The position numbers and the translations under genes are program-made. A stretch of 64,000 bases of DNA from Pantoea nemavictus (GTDB lineage: Bacteria > Pseudomonadota > Gammaproteobacteria > Enterobacterales > Enterobacteriaceae), in assembly GCF_037479095.1 (NCBI RefSeq), contig NZ_JBBGZW010000002.1, positions 248,001-312,000 of the forward strand, in the 5' to 3' direction. The notes below the pieces were generated by a model. That model was not told the DNA's origin. It was given only the letters and a program-made list of their open reading frames with translations, and searched no databases. This document shows, piece after piece, positions 17,930-26,641 of the stretch; position 1 is the first letter of the stretch; each line of letters starts with the position of its first letter.

Positions 17930-19039
17930 ATGATGTGGATTTGGCAGCAGCCTGACTGGCCGCAGTTCCGCTGGCAGGATGAAAAATTATTGCCACGCTT
18001 GCGCCAGCTGCAGCAGCAACGTGGCGTATTGCTGGGGCGCGCCAGCGTGCAAGATAATAGCGATCAACAGACGCTGGATACGCTGCTGAGTAACATCCTG
18101 TCATCCTCAGCGATTGAGGATGAACGCGTTAATGCGCAGTCGGTAAGATCGTCTCTTGCGCGCCGTTTAGGCGTTTCGCTCAACCAACCTTATCCGGTTT
18201 CCGAACGTTCAGAAGGTTTGGCAACCATGATGATGGACGCCATCACTCAGCGCGATGAAGCGCTCACGCTGCCACGTTTGTGCCAGTGGCATCGCTGGTT
18301 GTTCCCCGCAAGTGAATGGACGTTCAAGCGATTGAATGTCGGAACGCTGCGCGGTGAAGAGCCGATGCAGGTGGTTTCGGGCCGTATCGATCGACCAACA
18401 GTGCATTTCGAAGCGCCACCGCGCGCCGGGCTGGAAGCGCAGCTCAACGAATTTGTCCGCTGGTTTAATCATAGCCGCGAAGATCCCCTACTTGATCCGC
18501 TGCTACGCGCCGCGCTTTGCCACCTGTGGTTTGTCACGCTGCACCCGTTTGATGATGGCAACGGACGTATCACCCGCGCTTTGACCGACCTGGCACTGGC
18601 ACAGGCTGATAGCCAAAGCATCCGTTTGTATGCCATGTCGGCGTCGATTCTGACGCGACGTGCAGATTATTACTGCATTCTGCAGGAGACGCAGCGTGGT
18701 GAACTGGACGTCACGACCTGGCTGCTGTGGTTTTTCGATGTGCTGAATGAAAGCCTGGAGCACGCGCTGGAGGCCGTTACGCGCACGCAAAATAAAGCAC
18801 GCTTCTGGTTGATGCACAATGCGGCCGAGCTAAGTGCGGAACAAACCCGCGTGTTGAATCGTTTGCTGGATGGCGGTGAACAGGGCTTTAGCGATGGCAT
18901 CAGCGCCGGCCAATATCAGAAGGTGGCGAAAGTGAGTAAAGCCACGGCGACGCGCCATTTAGCGGAATTAGTGATGAAAGGCTGTCTGGAGAAATTACCC
19001 GGCGGCGGGCGCAGCACCCGCTACCAGATCAAACGTTAA
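17930..19039 (+). CDS. Fic family protein (DUF4172-type N-terminus)
   Basis: A 369-residue protein. It has an N-terminal DUF4172-like domain (WIWQQPDWPQFRWQDEKLL), a central Fic domain with the full active-site loop HPFDDGNGRITR, and a C-terminal winged-helix-like region (VAKVSKATATRHLAELVMKG). Fic enzymes AMPylate target proteins and are held off by an (S/T)xxxE(G/N) helix. Here the segment is SSAIEDE at ~residues 59-65, with the inhibitory Glu present but Asp in place of Gly/Asn. GGAG lies 8 nt before the ATG at 17930 (17933 also possible). It is unlinked to an antitoxin gene. Confidence 0.88.
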   Translation: MMWIWQQPDWPQFRWQDEKLLPRLRQLQQQRGVLLGRASVQDNSDQQTLDTLLSNILSSSAIEDERVNAQSVRSSLARRLGVSLNQPYPVSERSEGLATMMMDAITQRDEALTLPRLCQWHRWLFPASEWTFKRLNVGTLRGEEPMQVVSGRIDRPTVHFEAPPRAGLEAQLNEFVRWFNHSREDPLLDPLLRAALCHLWFVTLHPFDDGNGRITRALTDLALAQADSQSIRLYAMSASILTRRADYYCILQETQRGELDVTTWLLWFFDVLNESLEHALEAVTRTQNKARFWLMHNAAELSAEQTRVLNRLLDGGEQGFSDGISAGQYQKVAKVSKATATRHLAELVMKGCLEKLPGGGRSTRYQIKR

Positions 19040-19097
19040 AACGCGCCGGTGCGCATGAATCTGTTAATAAGCACTTAGCTAAATCACCGCACGTTTC

Positions 19098-19175
19098 GTA
19101 GCGGCGCGATTTATCGCGCGTATCAATGGCGACGCCGTGCCCATTGAAAGATAGCGCAATAAATTGCGCCGCTAC
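19098..19175. repeat. REP-like element pair
   Basis: GTAGCGGCGCGATTTATCGC and its opposing arm ending GCGCCGCTAC are separated by ~35 nt that include GGCGACGCCGTGCCCAT, a spacer also seen in the copy near 44120. Confidence 0.8.
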
Positions 19176-19195
19176 AGTGTGTGCGTGGAGTGATA

Positions 19196-19552
19196 TCAGG
19201 CTGCTTTAACCGCGCGGACTTTCTTTTCCGGCGCTGCCGCTTCAGCATCCGGTTCCGCAGATGCCTCAGTCAGCTCAGCAGGTTCGGCAACTTCCGCCGC
19301 GTCACTCTTCACCACGTCCGGGAGTTTGCTGGTACGCAGGATATGCTGCACCGCGTCTTTCTGTTCAGCCAACAGCAGACCCAATGCTTCGGCCTGCGCT
19401 TCATCCAGAGCTGGCTGATGCTGTTGCAGCCAATCGGTAAAGGCGTCTGCCATATCGAGCATTTTGTCCCAGGCATCCGCGTCTTTTTTGTTGGCAAACG
19501 TCATCTTCTCTTCACCCTTTCTGACTACAACATATTTGGTTTCGACTGCCAT
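19196..19552 (-). CDS. yebG: SOS-inducible protein YebG
   Basis: A 118-residue protein matching E. coli YebG through the N-terminal ~85 residues (MAVETKYVVVRKGEEKMTF, KKDADAWDKMLDMAD, LLLAEQKDAVQHIL). It has a longer Ala/Glu/Pro-rich tail ending KKVRAVKAA. YebG is a small LexA-controlled protein of unclear function. An excellent LexA box lies 16 nt upstream of the start codon, supporting the assignment. Confidence 0.93.
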   Translation of the reverse strand: MAVETKYVVVRKGEEKMTFANKKDADAWDKMLDMADAFTDWLQQHQPALDEAQAEALGLLLAEQKDAVQHILRTSKLPDVVKSDAAEVAEPAELTEASAEPDAEAAAPEKKVRAVKAA

Positions 19553-19567
19553 GATGCACCTCGATTG

Positions 19568-19585
19568 ACTGTATTTATATACAGT
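19568..19585 (-). promoter_or_regulatory. LexA box (SOS operator) of yebG
   Basis: ACTGTATTTATATACAGT matches the CTGT-N8-ACAG LexA consensus with an AT-only spacer. It lies 16 nt before the yebG start and 41 nt past the stop of the SIR2-like gene, which it should not control. Confidence 0.92.
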
Positions 19586-19625
19586 ATATTCTGATCAAAC
19601 TTTTTCAGGCAATCACTTTCTGCCC

Positions 19626-20420
19626 TTAAGCCAGTAATTCTTCCAGGAAGAGCGCCAGCGCTTTGCGCGGATCGTCCTCTTCAGAAACGATCATCTCAAT
19701 GCCCCACTGTCCCAGCACCTCTTTCGCCACCGGATTGTTACGGTTGGTGAACAGATAGGATTTGGGGCGCGCGGTGGCCAGTCCGGTTCGACCCCACATT
19801 TTTGTCAGGCGGTAGAATAGCAGACGAATATTGAAATCACTGATGCTGTAGCCGACAAACAATACCGAGTTACCCATCACGTCATGCGTCAATTTAATGT
19901 CGAGCGGCGAATCAAAATAGAGGCGCTCAAAGTAGCTGCTCTCATCCAATACAATCGAGGTATCGTCGTCGAAATCGCCGTGCAGCTTAATGATGTGGCG
20001 TTTGTCCTCGGTCAATGACACCAGGTCTGCGGCATTGGCTACCTTGCTGTAAGGCACGTTATGCGCTTCATGCGCCATCTCCAGCCAGCGGTCATAATTG
20101 GTGGTATAGATGCGTGAGAAATTGCCCTGGGTGATCATGGTGTGAATTTCAGAACTGCGTACGTCGATATCCGGACGATGCCATTCGCGATCCATCCAGC
20201 TGCGCAGCGGTCCAAGTGAACCTTTCCGCTGCTTATAATATTCCGCTAGCGACAGATGCGTGCCGTAAGTATTGAAAATCTTCGGGTCGTAACCCAACTC
20301 TTTAGCCAAATGGGCAATCAACTCATGCCACTCAGGCAGGCCAAGATTGCGCGAGATACCTGCACCCGCAAACAGGATCAGTTTACCGGCGTCGTAGGCG
20401 CGTTTGAGCTCCGGTTTCAT
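19626..20420 (-). CDS. SIR2-like NADase domain protein (KomC-like)
   Basis: A 264-residue single-domain SIR2-like protein. It has the NAD-binding GAGIS loop (residues 19-23), the TTNYD motif (106-110), the catalytic HGD (147-149) and the GYSISDFNIR motif (190-199). All key positions are intact, so NAD hydrolysis is plausible. SIR2-like proteins of this kind are common NAD-depleting effectors of anti-phage systems. The start overlaps the stop of the HAM1-like gene (ATGA), so the two are cotranslated. The HAM1-plus-SIR2 pairing matches KomB/KomC of the Kongming system; no adenosine deaminase (KomA) is nearby. The defence role is inference. Confidence 0.85.
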   Translation of the reverse strand: MKPELKRAYDAGKLILFAGAGISRNLGLPEWHELIAHLAKELGYDPKIFNTYGTHLSLAEYYKQRKGSLGPLRSWMDREWHRPDIDVRSSEIHTMITQGNFSRIYTTNYDRWLEMAHEAHNVPYSKVANAADLVSLTEDKRHIIKLHGDFDDDTSIVLDESSYFERLYFDSPLDIKLTHDVMGNSVLFVGYSISDFNIRLLFYRLTKMWGRTGLATARPKSYLFTNRNNPVAKEVLGQWGIEMIVSEEDDPRKALALFLEELLA

Positions 20421-20977
20421 GCCAGTCCCCGCGATGTTTTCAAGAAGGTAGCGAAGCGATCCAGCGCCAGGCGGCGCATGGAGATCTCATTTTTCAATTC
20501 ACCCATTTCGGCAAAGGTTTGCGTGTGGCCTTCCGGGATAAACACACAGTCCCACTGAAACTCTTGCGGACCGGCAGGCTTAGTGGCAATAGTGCCGCGC
20601 AGCTCACCTTCAAACTGATACATTTTTTGTCCGTCGCAGTAGCCCAGCACGGTTTTCGCCGTGACGCAGGGACTGTCCAAACCATTCACCAGTTTGGTAA
20701 AACGTTCGGCATTGAGACGGCTCCAGAAGATGCGCGTCAGCCCGGCCGGTAAGCCATTTAAGCCGTCCAGATACAATCCGGTATGCTCAACGAACAGTGG
20801 GCGACCAATAATCGAGAACGCCTTAGTGAGCTTATCGCGCACCAGTTCAACTTCATTTTCCGTCTGGATCTCTTCGATACGGCGTGCGATAGGAAGAACC
20901 TCGACGCCCACCGGCTCAAGGATGGTACGCACCTCGGCCAGCTTTAGTTCATTTGCGGACAGGAATCGTATTTTCAT
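20417..20977 (-). CDS. HAM1/RdgB-like NTP pyrophosphatase-fold protein (KomB-like)
   Basis: A 186-residue protein of the HAM1/ITPase fold. It has N9 and K12 in FLSANELKLAEV, an acidic segment EEIQTENE (35-42), GLYLDGLNGLPAG (67-79), FQWD (140-143) and ISMRRLAL near 165. Where active enzymes carry an acidic pair before TGL (D68-D69 in E. coli RdgB), this protein has VEHTGL, so the presumed general base is His65. It may bind non-canonical (d)NTPs such as dITP without normal hydrolysis. It is the first gene of a two-gene operon with the SIR2-like effector. The ribosome site is weak. Confidence 0.82.
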   Translation of the reverse strand: MKIRFLSANELKLAEVRTILEPVGVEVLPIARRIEEIQTENEVELVRDKLTKAFSIIGRPLFVEHTGLYLDGLNGLPAGLTRIFWSRLNAERFTKLVNGLDSPCVTAKTVLGYCDGQKMYQFEGELRGTIATKPAGPQEFQWDCVFIPEGHTQTFAEMGELKNEISMRRLALDRFATFLKTSRGLA

Positions 20978-21322
20978 TGCAATCAGTAAGTTAAGAGTGA
21001 ATTTACGTTCTGAAACAGCCTGTTGATTATGCTTTCATTCTAACGCGTGAAGGGTTAACTGGGTAGGAACAATCTCTTTCATCAGCCAAAGCACAGTTGA
21101 TCGGGATGTGTTTAGCTCATCGCGCACTGCGCAAAATTGCAGAACGCTTGAACCACCTGAGTAGAAAAAATTAGACAATTGTCATTGCCTGGGCCAAATT
21201 TTAAATCAGCTCAGCCAAATGTAAAATTTAAGCAAAAAGTTATGGCACTCGCCTCGCTTAACCCTAGAATAGTTATAGCAAAATATTAAATTAATATGAC
21301 AGTAAAGAAATGAGAACTGCAG
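20978..21322. other. Divergent promoter region, HAM1-SIR2 operon / EAL gene
   Basis: 345 nt without a supported gene. It contains a GACAATTGTC palindrome at 21174-21183 and facing AAATTTTA/TAAAATTT arms at about 21197-21230. The AT-rich part next to the EAL gene probably holds its promoter. Confidence 0.5.
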
Positions 21323-22684
21323 ATGATCTCTTATTTTAATTCCAGATATTCTATGGTAAAGAACCTGCCCTTTATTTTACAAGGTGACAGTCCTGAGAAA
21401 AAATTACGCTTAACCTTATTAATTGCAGGGTTTTCAAGCATTTTAGCCGGCACCTATATGGTGGTAAGCAATTTCTACAGCGGGCACAATGAGATTGCAG
21501 GTCTATATTGCTTGAGCACGGCCTTTGGATTTTATATTTCAGCCGCCGCTTTTCGTGACCAGCTGAATAAACATCTGTATGTCATCGTCCATGCTTTGTT
21601 ACTGATCATAATGCTACTGTTCCTGCTGGATAATGGTCATGCGATTGAAAAACACTCCGAATACAACTATCTGATTGCGTTAACCGTGGGATCGGCGTTG
21701 GTGTTACGTCAGCAATCACCCTATTTAAGCAAGATATTTCCGCTAATCTGTCTGGCGGTTTATCTGTTTTTCATTTCGACCGGATTGACCTGGCAGTTCA
21801 AACAGTTCCATTTTAATTTCCCGCAAGAATCGGGATTCTATATCGTAAACTGCGCGGTACCGATGATTTCACTGTTATTAACCGCCTTTACCCTGCGCGG
21901 TAACTACTCTGAAACTGACCTAATCAAACGTGAGCTTGCGCTGGCGATGGGTAAAAACCAATTGGAGCTCTATTACCAGCCTCAGGTCGACAGTGATAAG
22001 AAGCTGATTGGTTTCGAAGCGCTATTGCGCTGGAAGCACCCTGCCAAAGGATTTATCTCCCCTGAAGTGTTTATTCCCGTCGCGGAGAAAAGCGGCTTAA
22101 TTATCGAAATCGGTAAATGGGTCATGGAGCGCACTCTGCAGCAAATCGCCGAATGGGATCGTGCGCAATATCTGGGCGATTTAGTCTTCTCTATTAACAT
22201 CAGTCCACTGCAGTTAATGCACAGAGATTTTACTCAGGACACGTTACTGGCACTGTCACATTACAAAATTCGACCTGAACGCTTGAAGTTCGAAATCACT
22301 GAGACGACGTTTATTTACGATCAAAAGCGCATTGGCGATGTTATCAGCCACTTTAGCCAGCTAGGTATCAAGTGGGCGATTGATGACTTTGGCGTAGGCT
22401 ATTCGTCGCTGAAATCAATTAGCGACTTCGCCATTGATGATATAAAGATTGATAAATCGCTGATTATGCAAATATTCAAGAATGAATCATCGGCAATTGT
22501 AGTGCAGAAAACCATTGAGCTATCACGTGAAATGGGGATGAAGGTCCTCGCCGAAGGCATCGAAAGCGAGGAATATTTCACTTACCTGCGCGATAAAGGT
22601 TGTCACTTGTTCCAGGGCTATCATTTTGCCCGACCGCTTCCCGTGGCCGATGCAGCGCTATGGATTAAAAAAGCCAAAATATAA
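21323..22684 (+). CDS. Membrane-bound EAL domain c-di-GMP phosphodiesterase
   Basis: A 453-residue protein with about six N-terminal hydrophobic helices (residues ~28-192), then an EAL domain. Catalytic motifs are present: FEALLRW (E232), NIS, the Glu pair in EITETTF, DDFGVGYSS (D354, D355), KID (375-377), EGIES (E411) and QGYHFARPL. It should therefore hydrolyse c-di-GMP at the membrane. There is no GGDEF domain. The N-terminal domain is not one I recognise. It is a single gene, divergent from the HAM1-SIR2 operon. Confidence 0.9.
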   Translation: MISYFNSRYSMVKNLPFILQGDSPEKKLRLTLLIAGFSSILAGTYMVVSNFYSGHNEIAGLYCLSTAFGFYISAAAFRDQLNKHLYVIVHALLLIIMLLFLLDNGHAIEKHSEYNYLIALTVGSALVLRQQSPYLSKIFPLICLAVYLFFISTGLTWQFKQFHFNFPQESGFYIVNCAVPMISLLLTAFTLRGNYSETDLIKRELALAMGKNQLELYYQPQVDSDKKLIGFEALLRWKHPAKGFISPEVFIPVAEKSGLIIEIGKWVMERTLQQIAEWDRAQYLGDLVFSINISPLQLMHRDFTQDTLLALSHYKIRPERLKFEITETTFIYDQKRIGDVISHFSQLGIKWAIDDFGVGYSSLKSISDFAIDDIKIDKSLIMQIFKNESSAIVVQKTIELSREMGMKVLAEGIESEEYFTYLRDKGCHLFQGYHFARPLPVADAALWIKKAKI

Positions 22685-22698
22685 ATCACTATTTAACC

Positions 22699-22752
22699 GG
22701 TGCGCATCATTGCGCACCTTACGATCTCATGGGGTCGCCATTAATGGCGACC
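22699..22752. repeat. REP-like palindromic pair (GGTGCGCA / GGTCGCCA type)
   Basis: GGTGCGCA-TCAT-TGCGCACC is followed by the perfect palindrome GGTCGCCATTAATGGCGACC (22733-22752). It lies between the EAL gene and the convergent repeat-protein gene. Confidence 0.65.
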
Positions 22753-22769
22753 GGTACAAGGCATACTCA

Positions 22770-23099
22770 TTAAAACAGCAATTTCGCAAGTGAAAGACCC
22801 GCTCCTAAGGTTACAAATTGGGTAGTCACCATCCATTTAGTTTGCGTCATCATCGCTTTATACAAATCTACCTTTATCGCCGCAACATCCTCTTTAGTGG
22901 CGTAATTGGACTTGATCACCGCCACATCCGCTTTCACCGCAGCCACATCCTCCTTAGTCGCATAATTTGACTTGATTACCGCCACATCCGCCTTAACTGA
23001 TTCCACATCCTGTTTCGTGGCATAGTTCGACTTAATAACTGCCACATCCGCGACCAATACGGTCACGTTATCTTCCAGCCTTTTAACCCGTTCTTGCAT
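22770..23099 (-). CDS. Small coiled-coil protein with three 20-residue repeats and C-terminal TM helix
   Basis: A 109-residue protein of unknown function. After MQERVKRLEDNVTVL come three near-identical 20-residue units (ADVAVIKSNYATKEDVAAVK and variants), forming a heptad-like amphipathic helix. A C-terminal hydrophobic segment follows (MVTTQFVTLGAGLSLAKLLF), like a tail anchor. The architecture resembles phage XhlA-type and DUF1640-type coiled-coil proteins. GGAGG lies ~8 nt before the ATG at 23099; the frame is open upstream to 23330, but that part looks non-coding. Copy number of the 60-bp unit could vary by slippage. Confidence 0.65.
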   Translation of the reverse strand: MQERVKRLEDNVTVLVADVAVIKSNYATKQDVESVKADVAVIKSNYATKEDVAAVKADVAVIKSNYATKEDVAAIKVDLYKAMMTQTKWMVTTQFVTLGAGLSLAKLLF

Positions 23100-23437
23100 T
23101 CCTTTTCCTCCGCCCGGTGGTTGTCCGCCTTGATCGCATTTAGGTCGACGGCACGAATAATTGATAACGCTTTTACTTAACGGTTCAGCTAACATTACTT
23201 CACCCCAATCTTGTTTGCTATTGATTGGGTGATGCAGGTCGACGGTAAGCCATATCATCAAACTCCCTTTTAATATGGTGAACGTTAAACACCGCACTCG
23301 CCCAAAACCATCAGTATCGTGGCACAGCAATTCTTAAAAAACATTAGCGTTTGCCATAAGTAGTGGAAATTAAAAAATACCACTAAGCGCAATCATTTAT
23401 TAAATGGCGCAATAAAATGCGCAGCCACCTAAATAAA
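23100..23437. other. Intergenic region upstream of the repeat-protein gene
   Basis: About 340 nt. It is open in the same frame as the small repeat protein to 23330, but lacks a ribosome site or family-like sequence. I see no supported gene. Confidence 0.4.
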
Positions 23438-23469
23438 ACAAAAAAGCCCACGACTTTTACATCGTGAGC
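23438..23469 (-). terminator. Rho-independent terminator of the S-compound operon
   Basis: On the minus strand, GCTCACGA-TGTAAAAG-TCGTGGGC is followed by TTTTTTG. It lies ~30 nt past the stop of the last gene of the eight-gene operon. Confidence 0.8.
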
Positions 23470-23500
23470 TTTCTCGCAAAATCAGGCCAATTAAAAACAA

Positions 23501-24406
23501 TTACTGATAAACAATGCCCGGTGGATTAACCTGAGATGTTTCAACCGCCTCCTCCTGTTCACCCCAGCGCGCCAGCACCTGTTTGTACTCGCCGCTGGCG
23601 ATAGCGCCGTTAATCGCCTGCTGCAGCGCCACGTCCAGGCCATTCCCTTTCTTCGTCGTTACCGCCACCCATGCGCGGAACGGGCCGTGGCCGACGATTT
23701 TGGTTTGTCCGCGTGAGGCAACCTTCCATGCCGCCAGCGCCTGCGGGCCAAACGACGCATCCGCGCGTCCGGAAAGCAGCGCCAGCGTTGCCGCCGCATC
23801 ATCATTGAGATAAATCGGTTGCACCGGCGCTAAGCCCTGCGCACGGTTCTTCTCATCCCAGCCGAGCAGAATACGCTCCTGATTGGTACCGGAACCGACG
23901 ATGATGCGTTTACCCGCCACATCCTCGCGCCCTTTGATTGCGGTAATCGCGCTGTTGGTTTTCACCGCAAACGCGTGGTTATCCGCGCGATAGGTGGCGA
24001 AATCGAACTTCTTCTTGCGCTCCTCGGTCACCGCAATATTGAACATGGCCACGTCATAGCGTCCGGCGGTTATGCCCAGCGGCCAATCTTCCCACGCCGC
24101 CGGCACCAGTTTCAATTTAAGGCCCAGACTATCCGCCAGCAGGCGCGCCATATCCGGATCGCTGCCAATTAGCGTCTTATTATCCGACGCCCACAACCCA
24201 ATCGGCGGTGAATTCATCGCGGTAGTCGCTACCGTTAAATAGCCTGGATTGACGAAATGAAAACCGGCCGGAATTTTGGCAATCGCCTGCGGATTGGCGG
24301 CAATATTGATTGGCGTTTCGTTATTTTTGGCATCCAGCGTTTCTGCCGCGATAGCCGGAGAGGCCAACATCGCGCTCAGTAGCGCTGTAATAATTACACG
24401 TTGCAT
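23501..24406 (-). CDS. Amino-acid ABC transporter substrate-binding protein (second copy)
   Basis: A 301-residue periplasmic family-3 solute-binding protein. It has a signal peptide ([20 protein letters not shown]), then the two-lobe fold (TLIGSDPDMARLLADSLGLKL, VAMFNIAVTEERKKKFDFAT). It is a paralogue of the binding protein at 26642 in the same operon; both share GSGTNQE and the WEDWPLG segment. The start shares one base with the stop of the ATPase (TAATG). It delivers a polar amino acid, probably a cystine- or S-substituted cysteine-like ligand given the context (inference). It is the last gene before the terminator. Confidence 0.88.
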   Translation of the reverse strand: MQRVIITALLSAMLASPAIAAETLDAKNNETPINIAANPQAIAKIPAGFHFVNPGYLTVATTAMNSPPIGLWASDNKTLIGSDPDMARLLADSLGLKLKLVPAAWEDWPLGITAGRYDVAMFNIAVTEERKKKFDFATYRADNHAFAVKTNSAITAIKGREDVAGKRIIVGSGTNQERILLGWDEKNRAQGLAPVQPIYLNDDAAATLALLSGRADASFGPQALAAWKVASRGQTKIVGHGPFRAWVAVTTKKGNGLDVALQQAINGAIASGEYKQVLARWGEQEEAVETSQVNPPGIVYQ

Positions 24407-25203
24407 TAAAGTACCCGCGCCAGAAAACGTTTAGTGCGCTCATGGCGCGGCTGATTCAGCACCTGATGGCTGCTGCCCTGCTCAACAATGCGGCCGTCGA
24501 CCATAAACACCACGTTATCGGCCACTTCACGTGCAAAGCCAACTTCATGCGTCACAATCACCAGCGTGGTACCGGAACGCGCCAGCTTTTTAATCACGTC
24601 CAGTACTTCGCCCACCAGCTCGGGATCGAGTGCCGATGTCGGTTCGTCAAACAGCATCACGCGTGGATTGAGCATCAGCGCCCGCGCAATGGCGATACGC
24701 TGCTGCTGACCGCCGGAGAGATGACGCGGCCAGGCATCGGCTTTGTGGCGCAACCCCACCACATCCAGCAGATCGCCCGCGCGATCGATAGCTTCACGCC
24801 GCGACAGCTGACGATGCGCAATCGGCGCTTCAATCAGGTTCTCCAGCACCGTCAGATGCGGGAACAAGTTGAAGTTCTGGAACACGTAGCCGACGTTGAT
24901 GCGCTGACGCAGAATCGCCTTTTCCTTCAGCTCATAAAGCTTGTCGCCGCGCCGCTGATAGCCAATATAGTCGCCATCAATCTGGATATACCCTTCATCG
25001 ACGCGCTCCAAATGGTTAATGGTGCGCAGCAGCGTCGATTTACCCGAACCGGATGGACCGAGGATTACTGTGACCGATCCCGGTTCCAGTTCCAGGGACA
25101 CGTCATCCAGCGCTTTTAGCTTGCCGAACGATTTGCTCACGCCGGTAATGCTAATTGCGCCAGCGGTATGCAGATTCTTGCGGTAATCAATGGCTTCGGA
25201 CAT
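24406..25203 (-). CDS. Amino-acid ABC transporter ATP-binding protein
   Basis: A 265-residue GlnQ/TcyC-type ATPase. Walker A is GPSGSGKST, the Q-loop is [16 protein letters not shown], the signature is LSGGQQQR, Walker B is [13 protein letters not shown] and the switch His is in VTHEVGF. The ATG at 25203 follows GAGGAG and lies 17 nt inside the end of the permease gene. It pairs with the permease at 25187 and two binding proteins to form a polar amino acid importer. Confidence 0.92.
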   Translation of the reverse strand: MSEAIDYRKNLHTAGAISITGVSKSFGKLKALDDVSLELEPGSVTVILGPSGSGKSTLLRTINHLERVDEGYIQIDGDYIGYQRRGDKLYELKEKAILRQRINVGYVFQNFNLFPHLTVLENLIEAPIAHRQLSRREAIDRAGDLLDVVGLRHKADAWPRHLSGGQQQRIAIARALMLNPRVMLFDEPTSALDPELVGEVLDVIKKLARSGTTLVIVTHEVGFAREVADNVVFMVDGRIVEQGSSHQVLNQPRHERTKRFLARVL

Positions 25204-26110
25204 GGGAGAGCTCCTCGGTTGCAGGTTTGGCGCTGCGGTTACGCCATTGACGCCAGCGCGACGGCTGTGGTTCACGCGTGACGCTGCGTGCCAGCCAGCG
25301 CTCAACGCTGTGCTGCAGCAGTGACAACACGGTGGTGATAATCAGATACCAGGCGGCACCGACCATCAGCAGCGGAATCACCTGCTGGGTACGGTTGTAG
25401 ATCATCTGGATGGTGTAAAACAGCTCCGGCATCGCCAGCACGTACACCATTGAGGTGCCTTTGGCGAGGCTGATAATTTCGTTAAACGTAGTAGGAATGA
25501 TCGCGCGTAGCGCCTGCGGCAGAATGATGCGGAAAGTACGCCGCGTTGAGGACAAACCGAGCGCCGATGCCGCTTCAAACTGACCGTGGTCGACACCCAA
25601 AAAGCCGCCGCGAATGATCTCGGCGCTGTAGGCGCTCTGCACCAACGTCAACCCAATCACCGCTGCCGGGAACTGACCGAGCACGTTTATGGTCTGGAAA
25701 TGGCCCCACGACAGCGCGGTAAACGGAATACCGAGCGACAGCGTGTCGTATAGATAGGAGAAATTGTACAGGATGATCAGCACCACAATCAGCGGCAGCG
25801 AGCGGAACAGCCAGATATAGCCGAACGCCAGCGTGCTCAGCAGCCACGATGACGAAAGCCGCGCCAGCGCCAGCAGGCCGCCGAAGATCAGGCTGAGAAG
25901 AGTGCCAAACAGCGTTAGCAGCAGCGTTTGCCCTAAACCGCTGAGGATCACCGGATCAAAAAACCATTTGGCGAACACGCCCCATTCCCAGCGCGGGTTA
26001 AAGGCAACGGAATCGATCACGCTGGCCAGAATAAACAGCGCGACTATCGCGCCGACGGTACGTGCCGGATATCGCGCCGGCACCACGGTTAATCGTTGTT
26101 GATCGTTCAT
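25187..26110 (-). CDS. Amino-acid ABC transporter permease
   Basis: A 307-residue inner-membrane permease of the HisM/GlnP type with about six hydrophobic helices. The conserved EAA loop reads [27 protein letters not shown]. It is a single permease and probably homodimerises. The basic C-terminal extension ([15 protein letters not shown]) is longer than usual. It is ten nt downstream of the GNAT gene. Confidence 0.9.
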   Translation of the reverse strand: MNDQQRLTVVPARYPARTVGAIVALFILASVIDSVAFNPRWEWGVFAKWFFDPVILSGLGQTLLLTLFGTLLSLIFGGLLALARLSSSWLLSTLAFGYIWLFRSLPLIVVLIILYNFSYLYDTLSLGIPFTALSWGHFQTINVLGQFPAAVIGLTLVQSAYSAEIIRGGFLGVDHGQFEAASALGLSSTRRTFRIILPQALRAIIPTTFNEIISLAKGTSMVYVLAMPELFYTIQMIYNRTQQVIPLLMVGAAWYLIITTVLSLLQHSVERWLARSVTREPQPSRWRQWRNRSAKPATEELSHVRSH

Positions 26111-26119
26111 TGTTACTCC

Positions 26120-26632
26120 TTAGCTGGCCTGCGCCACGCTATGCACATCAATCACTTTCAGGAAGCGCAAGCGTCCATCGTGTGGCGGGCGGCTGTAGAT
26201 CTCCATATCCTCCAGCAGCTCAAACTGTGGCTGATAACCGTGGCCGATATACAGCTTCACCGCTTCCGGCTGGCGGAAACCGGTGGTGAGAAACACGCGC
26301 TGGTAACCCGCGCGCAGCGCGCGCCGCTCCAGTTCCTGCAGGATCAGCAGCGCCAAACCCTGACGACGCAGATCGCTGCGCGTCCAGATGCGCTTGAACT
26401 CGGCGGTCACCGCGTCATACGGTTTGTAAGCCCCCATGGCGATAATCTCGCCGTCGCGCTCCAGCACAATAAATAGCCCGCGCGGCGGCAAATACCATTC
26501 GGTCAGCTCAACCTCTTTTTGGCTGGTAAAGAATTCGCCGTAGCGCGCCGTATACTCGCCAAACAGTCCAGTCAAAATCGGCTGCAGCTCCGGCGCTTCC
26601 GGTGACACTTCGCGGAAAAATTGCTCGCTCAT
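26120..26632 (-). CDS. GNAT N-acetyltransferase (YxeL-like position)
   Basis: A 170-residue GNAT. The acetyl-CoA loop is RSDLRRQGLALLILQ with preceding strand AEFKRIW, and the C-terminal motif is QPEAVKLYIGHGYQP. In Bacillus S-substituted cysteine salvage operons a GNAT N-acetylates the substrate before oxidation, and this gene sits between binding protein and permease just as such genes do. The pathway role is inference. Confidence 0.87.
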   Translation of the reverse strand: MSEQFFREVSPEAPELQPILTGLFGEYTARYGEFFTSQKEVELTEWYLPPRGLFIVLERDGEIIAMGAYKPYDAVTAEFKRIWTRSDLRRQGLALLILQELERRALRAGYQRVFLTTGFRQPEAVKLYIGHGYQPQFELLEDMEIYSRPPHDGRLRFLKVIDVHSVAQAS

Positions 26633-26641
26633 GCGGCCTCC

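Noticed and set aside
19568..19585. SOS control of the HAM1-SIR2 operon by the LexA box
   Set aside because: The box lies downstream of the SIR2 stop and close to the yebG start; the operon's promoter is ~1.4 kb away.
22870..23060. Regularly spaced repeats that might suggest a CRISPR array
   Set aside because: The 60-bp units are contiguous, without spacers, and encode an in-frame coiled coil.
23100..23330. Longer form (186 codons) of the repeat coiled-coil protein
   Set aside because: The upstream part has mixed composition without structure, while GGAGG just before 23099 marks a clear start.
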